From assembly GCA_025359265.1 (NCBI GenBank), contig JANYHB010000025.1, positions 1 through 60,448 on the forward strand: 60,448 nt of DNA. The letters are read 5' to 3'. Position numbers and translations under genes: made by a program. Within the stretch, counting starts at the first letter, position 1. Each line of letters starts with the position of its first letter. The notes under the pieces were generated by a model. It was not told the origin of the DNA. It did not search any database and worked only from the letters and a program-made list of their open reading frames with translations. This document shows positions 55,252 through 60,448 of the stretch, piece after piece. Source of the DNA: Hyphomicrobiales bacterium. Lineage in GTDB: Bacteria > Pseudomonadota > Alphaproteobacteria > Rhizobiales > Aestuariivirgaceae.

Positions 55252-56015
55252 TGTTGAAAATGCGCTTGATACCTTGTCTTGATGTGAAAGAAGGGCGCGT
55301 GGTTAAAGGCGTGAATTTTGTAAATCTGCGTGATGCCGGCGACCCGGTGGAAGCGGCCAAGGCCTATGATGCCGCCGGGGCAGATGAATTGTGTTTTCTT
55401 GACATCACCGCCACGCATGAAAATCGTGGGCTGATGTTGGATGTGGTGCGGCGCACGGCGGAACAGTGCTTCATGCCGCTAACAGTTGGCGGCGGGATTC
55501 GCACCTTGGATGACATTCGGAATTTGCTGCTGGCGGGGGCTGACAAAGTATCGATCAATTCTGCCGCCGTGGAGCGGCGCGAATTTGTCAAGGAAGCGGC
55601 AGAGAAATTTGGCTCACAATGCATTGTGGCAGCCATAGATGCCAAGGAAATAACGCCGGGCAAATATGAGATTTTTACGCACGGCGGAAGAAGGGAAACC
55701 GGTATTGATGCAGTGGAATTTGCGCGCGCGGTGATGCAGCTGGGCGCTGGCGAAATTCTGCTCACATCGATAGACCGCGATGGTACAGGCCAGGGCTTCA
55801 GCATCGCACTTACCCGCGCTGTGGCAGATGCCGTTTCGATTCCGGTTATTGCTTCTGGTGGAGTGGGTACGCTGGATCATCTGGTCGAGGGCATTCGCGA
55901 TGGCCACGCCACGGCGGTTTTGGCGGCTTCCATTTTCCATTTCGGCACTTTCACTATCAGTCAAGCCAAGGCGCATATGGCAAAGGCAGCAATTCCCATG
56001 AGGATGACCACATGA
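55251..56015 (+). CDS. hisF: Imidazole glycerol phosphate synthase, cyclase subunit
   Basis: The 254-residue TIM barrel uses ammonia from HisH to form imidazole glycerol phosphate and [24 protein letters not shown] (catalytic Asp) and [14 protein letters not shown] (second Asp) are present, as are [11 protein letters not shown] and ASGGVGTL phosphate sites. ATG at 55251 overlaps hisA by one base; a GTG lies one codon upstream. Confidence 0.97.
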   Translation: MLKMRLIPCLDVKEGRVVKGVNFVNLRDAGDPVEAAKAYDAAGADELCFLDITATHENRGLMLDVVRRTAEQCFMPLTVGGGIRTLDDIRNLLLAGADKVSINSAAVERREFVKEAAEKFGSQCIVAAIDAKEITPGKYEIFTHGGRRETGIDAVEFARAVMQLGAGEILLTSIDRDGTGQGFSIALTRAVADAVSIPVIASGGVGTLDHLVEGIRDGHATAVLAASIFHFGTFTISQAKAHMAKAAIPMRMTT

Positions 56016-56323
56016 GCACGATCAACAAGCTGGCCGCAACCATTGCGGCGCGGGCTTCAGCCTCGCCCAACCGTTCCTATACTTCCAAGCTGTTGCAAAG
56101 CGGCATTGAAAAATGCGCCCAGAAATTTGGTGAGGAAGCTTTCGAGTTGGCTCTGGCAGCTGTATCAGGACATCAGGCCCACACGGCGCAGGAGGCGGCT
56201 GATGTGATTTATCATCTATTGGTTTTGTTGCAGGCTTCCGGTGTTTCGCTGGCCGAGGTTGAAAGTGTTTTGGCCACCCGTGAGGCGCAGAGCGGGCTTG
56301 AAGAGAAAGCTGGCCGTGGCTGA
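56012..56323 (+). CDS. hisE: Phosphoribosyl-ATP pyrophosphatase
   Basis: The 103-residue enzyme removes pyrophosphate from phosphoribosyl-ATP in the second histidine step. [20 protein letters not shown] contains the metal-binding Glu residues, followed by [15 protein letters not shown]. It overlaps hisF by four bases and coaA by eight. Confidence 0.95.
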   Translation: MSTINKLAATIAARASASPNRSYTSKLLQSGIEKCAQKFGEEAFELALAAVSGHQAHTAQEAADVIYHLLVLLQASGVSLAEVESVLATREAQSGLEEKAGRG

Positions 56324-57278
56324 ATTGGACGAAGATTTTGCGCGCGAGGTTTCGCCCTTTAGGCGGTTTGCCCGCGATGAGTGGGCCGGACTTCGCGCCG
56401 ACACGCCGATGACTTTGACTGAGGCTGATCTTGAAGAAGTGCGCAGCCTTAATGACAGGGTTGATCTTACTGAAGTTGAAATGATCTACCTGCCCCTTTC
56501 GCGCTTGCTGAATCTTTATGTGCAAGCCAGCCAGAAGCTGTTCAACGGTTCCAACATGTTTCTGCATCGGCATGATCTCAAGGTGCCTTATGTGATAGGC
56601 GTGGCTGGCAGCGTAGCCAGCGGCAAGAGCACAACCGCACGCATTTTACGGCGCCTGCTTTCACGCTGGCCTTCCACACCTAAAGTTGATTTGGTTACAA
56701 CTGACGGCTTCCTGCTGGCGAATTCACGACTTGACAGTGAAGGCTTACTGGCGCGCAAGGGCTTTCCTGAATCTTACGATCTGCCCAATTTGTTGCGCTT
56801 CATGTCTGCCATCAAAGCCGGTGAGCGCGATGTGGAAACACCGCTTTATTCGCATCTGAGCTATGACGTTTTAGAAGGCAAATCCCAGGTGATTGATCAG
56901 CCTGACATTCTGATTGTTGAGGGCATCAATGTTTTGCAAACCGGCAGACCGCCGCGTAATGGCCGCGGCATTCCCAATGTATCTGACTATTTTGATTTTT
57001 CAATTTTTATCGATGCCGAAGAGGGAGATTTGCGGCAGTGGTATGTGGAGAGGTTTTTAGCTTTGCGCTCTGGCGCATTCAAAGACCCGAAATCCTATTT
57101 CCACCGCTATGCATCCCATTCCATTCTGGAAGCCACGGTAATGGCCACCAGGCTTTGGGAGACTATCAATCTGGTCAACCTCAAAGAAAACATACTACCA
57201 ACCAGACCAAGGGCCGATTTGGTTTTGCGTAAGGGGGCCGACCACAAGGTGCGCACGGTTTATTTGAGGCGGATCTAA
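56316..57278 (+). CDS. coaA: Pantothenate kinase CoaA (type I)
   Basis: The 320-residue P-loop kinase phosphorylates pantothenate in the first step of coenzyme A synthesis. [17 protein letters not shown] is the Walker [14 protein letters not shown] and [28 protein letters not shown]-type segments are typical. The GTG at 56316 is chosen because family proteins start near here ([18 protein letters not shown]); the open frame extends 25 codons into hisE. The hisE-coaA order is common in rhizobia. It converges with the fusion gene, overlapping by four bases. Confidence 0.92.
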   Translation: MAELDEDFAREVSPFRRFARDEWAGLRADTPMTLTEADLEEVRSLNDRVDLTEVEMIYLPLSRLLNLYVQASQKLFNGSNMFLHRHDLKVPYVIGVAGSVASGKSTTARILRRLLSRWPSTPKVDLVTTDGFLLANSRLDSEGLLARKGFPESYDLPNLLRFMSAIKAGERDVETPLYSHLSYDVLEGKSQVIDQPDILIVEGINVLQTGRPPRNGRGIPNVSDYFDFSIFIDAEEGDLRQWYVERFLALRSGAFKDPKSYFHRYASHSILEATVMATRLWETINLVNLKENILPTRPRADLVLRKGADHKVRTVYLRRI

Positions 57279-58189
57279 GTCCCAAACCTGTGTTTCACGC
57301 GATTGACCAAATCATCGCGCACGGCACGGTAGGCATCCAGAATTTGCTCGCGGCTGCCTTGGGTTTGTGATGGATCGGCAATCGGCCAATTTTCCGTTTT
57401 GACTGTTCTGGACGTGGCAAATGATTTCGATTGACTGGCCGCTTCCGGCGAGAGCGTCATCACAAGATCAAACCCTGATTCAGCTATTTCTTCCAAACTG
57501 TGGGGACGGTGCGACTTGATGTCTATGTTGATTTCATCCATCACCATGCCCACAAAGGGATCAGGGTCTCCCGCCATAATGCCGGCCGAAGCGGCATAGA
57601 TATGCTGGCCGAAATAGTGATGGGCGATGGCTGCCGCCATGGGAGAGCGGATGGCATTTTGCGTGCAAACAAATAGTGCCATCAATGGTTTTGTGGCTAC
57701 GGGCGGCAGCGTTCCACCATGGGGCATGATGGCGCAAACCAGCGTGAACAGCCGGCGCGCCGTGTCAAAATCCATCGTGGCCTTGCCTTTCAGGCGCTCA
57801 CGCAGAATCTCACTGCCTTCATTGTGAATGGCCCGACGCGCCATGTCGATGGCTTCAATATTTTGGGCATTGGTGCGGCTCAAGGCCATCACATAGCTAT
57901 CGCAGATTTGGAAATAATCTTTGGCCACGCGGCGAAAGGGGGTGAGTGATAGGCCGAAGGTATAGAGCGGGAGGTTCTCATCCGATTTGAAATCAAGAAC
58001 CAGACGTTGGTCTTGGGCAGTGATGTGGAGGCGGTAGGGGCCGGGCTTGCCATTGCTCAGCGTAAAGTCGTTGCCTTCGACAATATCGTTGATCGCCAAG
58101 GTTTGATCATGCTTGGCTTCAAGGGTTGCCGTGGCCGCTAGGCTGGCATCTATGGACACACCAGCAAGACGATTAGTACTGCGTGCCAT
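57275..58189 (-). CDS. Fusion of UPF0262 domain and low-molecular-weight phosphatase
   Basis: This 304-residue protein joins two families that are usually neighbouring genes. Residues 1-155 are UPF0262 ([47 protein letters not shown]). Residues 170-304 are an LMW-PTP/ArsC-like phosphatase: Cys175 and Arg181 of the C-x5-R loop lie in [13 protein letters not shown], and the late acid is in [10 protein letters not shown]. The linker ([15 protein letters not shown]) replaces the stop codon. UPF0262 has no known role. Confidence 0.85.
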   Translation of the reverse strand: MARSTNRLAGVSIDASLAATATLEAKHDQTLAINDIVEGNDFTLSNGKPGPYRLHITAQDQRLVLDFKSDENLPLYTFGLSLTPFRRVAKDYFQICDSYVMALSRTNAQNIEAIDMARRAIHNEGSEILRERLKGKATMDFDTARRLFTLVCAIMPHGGTLPPVATKPLMALFVCTQNAIRSPMAAAIAHHYFGQHIYAASAGIMAGDPDPFVGMVMDEINIDIKSHRPHSLEEIAESGFDLVMTLSPEAASQSKSFATSRTVKTENWPIADPSQTQGSREQILDAYRAVRDDLVNRVKHRFGT

Positions 58190-58192
58190 GGC

Positions 58193-58609
58193 TTAGGCGG
58201 AATGAGCGGGCGTTACGGCGGTGCCCCAGGTTGCGCCAACATCGGCCAGCGTGGCATTCACGCAAGTGACCGACAAACGAATATGGATGCCCGTTGAGAA
58301 ACTCAGGGTGATGGTGCCGCCCAAGTCTGCCATGGGGGCAAAGGTGATGGCCAAGAGGGACAACACGGCGCTGGCGGGCGGGCGCGTTAAGCCAATGGAC
58401 TTTACACTGTTCACATCATCAAAATGCAACCCTGAGCGCCGGCGTTGCTTTTCAGGCAACGCATCCCATGCGAAACGATTGGCGACAAGGGCAAAGCGGC
58501 GACGCTTTTTGTCAAAGCGCAAATCGGCCCGCTGCATCACCGCGTCTTGCATCTGCGCTGAGATAATGGAGAGATCGTCTGCATCGGCCGCCGTTAATCG
58601 TAGCATCAA
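58193..58609 (-). CDS. DUF2948 family protein
   Basis: The 138-residue protein begins LRLTAADADDLSIISAQMQDAVMQRADLRFDKKRRRFALVANRFAW, the diagnostic DUF2948 pattern. The function is unknown. The place directly after murA is conserved in Hyphomicrobiales. It is three bases before the fusion gene on the same strand and its start abuts murA, so the three are co-transcribed. Confidence 0.9.
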   Translation of the reverse strand: MMLRLTAADADDLSIISAQMQDAVMQRADLRFDKKRRRFALVANRFAWDALPEKQRRRSGLHFDDVNSVKSIGLTRPPASAVLSLLAITFAPMADLGGTITLSFSTGIHIRLSVTCVNATLADVGATWGTAVTPAHSA

Positions 58610-59902
58610 TTACGCCCCGGCGATCCTTGAAACATCGGCACCCACGGCTGAGAGTTTGCCTTCCAAATCTTCGAAGCCACGGTCCAGATGATAGACCCGG
58701 TGCAACATGGTTTCACCTTGTGCTGCAAGGCCCGCAATCACCAAAGAGACGGAAGCCCGCAAGTCTGTGGCCATCACGTCAGCACCCATCAGCTTTGTTA
58801 CACCGCGCACTTCGGCCATATCACCGTGCATGTGAATGTCGGCGCCCAGGCGCACCAGTTCCTGCACATGCATGAAGCGGTTTTCAAAGATGGTTTCACG
58901 GATATGGCTTTTGCCTTTGGCCATCGTCATCAACCCCATGAATTGGGCCTGCAAATCGGTGGGGAAGCCGGGGTATGGATCGGTGGTGATATCAACCGGC
59001 AAAATGCCTGAGCCATTGCGCCTTACGCGCATGCCTGCACTGGTGTTGGTGACATCCACCCCAGCGCGGCGCAAAGTGAGGATGACGTCTTCCAGCGTAT
59101 CAGCGCGGGCGCCCCGCAGCGTAACATCACCACCAGCCATGCCCGCCACCATGGCATAGGTTCCGGCCTCGATACGGTCTGCCACCACCGTGTGTTCACA
59201 GCCACGCAGCGATGTGACGCCGGTGATTTTCATATTGCGCGTGCCGATGCCGTCAATTTTGGCGCCCATTTTAACAAGGCATTGGGCGACATCGGTGATC
59301 TCTGGTTCCATGGCGGCGTTTTCAATTTCCGTATCACCATGGGCCAACACGGCGGCCATCACGGCGGCATGGGTTGCACCCACAGACACTTTGGCGAAAC
59401 TGATGTGGCCGCCCTTCAGGCCCTTCTTGGCTTTGGCAATTACATAGCCTTGCTCAATCACACATTCAGCGCCCAGCTTTTCCAGCGCCTGCAAATGCAT
59501 ATCCACGGGCCTTGTGCCAATGGCGCAGCCGCCGGGCAGCGAAACCTTGGCTTCGCCCATGCGCGCCACCAGGGGGCCCAAGACCCAGAATGAGGCACGC
59601 ATTTTGGAGACGAGGTCATAAGGGGCCGTTGTATCAACAATGGTCTTGGCGGAAATTTTCAAGGTTTCTCCCGCATGGTCACTTTGGCCGATGCGCTTGC
59701 CGGCGGTGGTGATATCCACGCCGTGGTTTTGCAGAATGCGTTGCAGGCGCAGCGCATCCACCAGGCGGGGCACGTTATGCAGCGTTACCGTTTCGGGGGT
59801 GAGCAAGGGCACGATCATCAAAGGCAAGGCCGCGTTTTTGGCACCGGAAATGGCGATGGTGCCAGAAAGCGTGTTGCCACCGCGAATGCGGATACGATCC
59901 AT
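58610..59902 (-). CDS. murA: UDP-N-acetylglucosamine 1-carboxyvinyltransferase MurA
   Basis: The 430-residue enzyme adds enolpyruvate to UDP-GlcNAc, the first committed step of peptidoglycan synthesis. The catalytic Cys is in LPGGCAIGTRPVDMHL near residue 125, so the enzyme is the fosfomycin-sensitive type. IRGGNTLSGTIAISGAKNAALP is the N-terminal binding loop. Length is normal. A hairpin GGCAGC-N6-GCTGCC (59916-59933) sits just before its AGAGG ribosome site. Confidence 0.96.
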   Translation of the reverse strand: MDRIRIRGGNTLSGTIAISGAKNAALPLMIVPLLTPETVTLHNVPRLVDALRLQRILQNHGVDITTAGKRIGQSDHAGETLKISAKTIVDTTAPYDLVSKMRASFWVLGPLVARMGEAKVSLPGGCAIGTRPVDMHLQALEKLGAECVIEQGYVIAKAKKGLKGGHISFAKVSVGATHAAVMAAVLAHGDTEIENAAMEPEITDVAQCLVKMGAKIDGIGTRNMKITGVTSLRGCEHTVVADRIEAGTYAMVAGMAGGDVTLRGARADTLEDVILTLRRAGVDVTNTSAGMRVRRNGSGILPVDITTDPYPGFPTDLQAQFMGLMTMAKGKSHIRETIFENRFMHVQELVRLGADIHMHGDMAEVRGVTKLMGADVMATDLRASVSLVIAGLAAQGETMLHRVYHLDRGFEDLEGKLSAVGADVSRIAGA

Positions 59903-60067
59903 AGGATACCTCTTTTGGGCAGCCTAGGTGCTGCCTCTCGTCAGAATTGCAATGATGGGCTGGTTACATAGAGCTTAAACCGCCCAAATCCAATGCGATT
60001 TTTGGGGAGGCGAAATGGCGGGATTGAGGCGGAGGGGGAATCGATAAGGACGATGTGGGGAAGCAGG

Positions 60068-60096
60068 TTGAACAGTGAGGCAAACTGTAGTATGAT
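60068..60096 (+). promoter_or_regulatory. Promoter of the ParD/ParE-type module
   Basis: TTGAAC (60068-60073) and TATGAT (60091-60096) are separated by exactly 17 bases and fit sigma70 well (TATGAT is 5 of 6). Transcription would start near 60103, about 24 bases before the ATG at 60127. The operator at 60089 covers the -10. Confidence 0.6.
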
Positions 60097-60107
60097 TTAT
60101 TCATACT
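60089..60107. promoter_or_regulatory. ParD operator palindrome
   Basis: AGTATGA and TCATACT form a perfect seven-base inverted repeat around five bases (TTTAT), covering the presumed -10 of the antitoxin promoter. Ribbon-helix-helix antitoxins normally bind such sites to repress their own operon. Confidence 0.65.
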
Positions 60108-60126
60108 TATGATTGGAACACAGGCA

Positions 60127-60402
60127 ATGTCACAAATTGAAAAACGCACCATCAGCTTGCCGCGTGAACATGCGGCCTTTGTCGATGCCAAAGTTTCATC
60201 AGGCGATTATGCTTCGGTGAGTGAAGTGGTTCGCGCCGGTTTGCGGGCCTTGCAAGAGCGTGATGAAGCCGTTGAGCGTTGGCTGCGTGAAGAGGTTGCC
60301 CCAACCCATGACCGCATGAAGGCTGATCCAACGCGAGCGATTTCTGGCGCAACCCTGTTTGGCAAACTGCGTAAACGAGCCGCTGCGAGAGCCAAAAATT
60401 AA
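60127..60402 (+). CDS. ParD-like type II antitoxin
   Basis: The 91-residue protein starts MSQIEKRTISLPREHAAFVDAKVSSGDYASVSEVVRAGLR, the ribbon-helix-helix domain of ParD/CopG antitoxins. A charged C-terminal tail (ending RKRAAARAKN) would wrap the toxin. The ATG at 60127 is preferred to 60109 because it has GGAA eight bases upstream and because the operator ends at 60107. The toxin gene follows after one base. Confidence 0.88.
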   Translation: MSQIEKRTISLPREHAAFVDAKVSSGDYASVSEVVRAGLRALQERDEAVERWLREEVAPTHDRMKADPTRAISGATLFGKLRKRAAARAKN

Positions 60403-60403
60403 C

Positions 60404-60448
60404 ATGAACCGGCGTGAGGTCGTTTACGCGCCGGAAGTCGAGGATGAT
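60404..60448 (+). CDS. ParE-like toxin, N-terminal start only (runs off window)
   Basis: The last 45 bases open a frame MNRREVVYAPEVEDD with no stop. The pattern V-V-Y-A-P-E-x-E-D-D is typical of RelE/ParE toxins (ParE poisons gyrase). Position one base after the antitoxin supports it. Only 15 residues are visible. Confidence 0.7.
   Translation, partial: MNRREVVYAPEVEDD

Noticed and set aside
1-60448. tRNA, rRNA, CRISPR array or phage genes
   Set aside because: Gaps between genes are too short, and no regularly spaced repeats, CCA-ended cloverleaf-like stretches or phage-type genes were seen.

Overview
This window looks like chromosomal DNA of an alphaproteobacterium of the Hyphomicrobiales (Rhizobiales) type. 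The evidence is gene order and lineage-typical families: prfA-prmC-DUF4167-clpB, fabA-fabB-fabI, hisB-hisH-hisA-hisF-hisE-coaA, murA-DUF2948-UPF0262-phosphatase, a long two-half dCTP deaminase, and the phosphate-stress lipid genes plcP and btaAB. Coding density is very high, many start/stop codons overlap, and no gap between genes exceeds 300 bases. I saw no rRNA, tRNA, CRISPR array, phage or complete insertion sequence.

Layout. 1-2.5 kb: the end of an M23 peptidase, then modA-modB behind a very clear ModE box, facing a short ModE-like regulator; modC is absent. 2.5-9.8 kb (minus): clpB, DUF4167, prmC, prfA, a small secreted protein, a minimal RlpA and a RidA protein. 9.8-18.7 kb (minus): a catabolic run read from iolD through iolE, an Idh/IolG-like dehydrogenase, a mannose-1-phosphate guanylyltransferase, an aldo/keto reductase and two M20-family amidohydrolases towards ridA. 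18.9-21.7 kb: a vanadium-haloperoxidase-like gene translationally coupled to an FG-GAP/UnbV protein. 21.9-26.9 kb: a XylFGH-type sugar ABC transporter divergent from a ROK regulator, with an intrinsic terminator between the binding-protein and permease genes. 26.9-30 kb: mmsA, a TerB-like protein and dcd. 30-33.7 kb: a Dpp/Opp-type ABC transporter without a binding protein. 33.7-36 kb: a HisC-like aminotransferase and class II aldolase. 36-39 kb: plcP divergent from btaA-btaB around PHO-box-like repeats. 39-45.6 kb (minus): two small conserved proteins and a five-gene operon (YnjB-like binding protein, GlpA-like dehydrogenase with an Fe-S domain, FAD oxidoreductase, FGGY kinase, Gfo/Idh/MocA enzyme). 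45.7-50.2 kb: an SH3 protein, fabA-fabB-fabI and an M29 aminopeptidase. 50.3-52.8 kb: a CIO-type cytochrome bd oxidase with a 35-residue DUF2474 subunit. 52.9-57.3 kb: the his operon, interrupted by a VOC-family gene, and coaA. 57.3-59.9 kb (minus): murA, DUF2948 and a fused UPF0262/phosphatase. 60.1 kb to the end: a ParD antitoxin and the start of ParE.

How the genes work together. The most coherent regulated system is lipid remodelling under phosphate starvation: PlcP would release diacylglycerol from phospholipids and BtaA/BtaB would convert it to the phosphorus-free betaine lipid DGTS, with PHO-box-like repeats in the shared promoter region. The parts least explained by known pathways are the five-gene polyol-type operon at 39.5-45.6 kb, the haloperoxidase/UnbV pair, and the UPF0262-phosphatase fusion at a locus where hisD would be expected but is missing.
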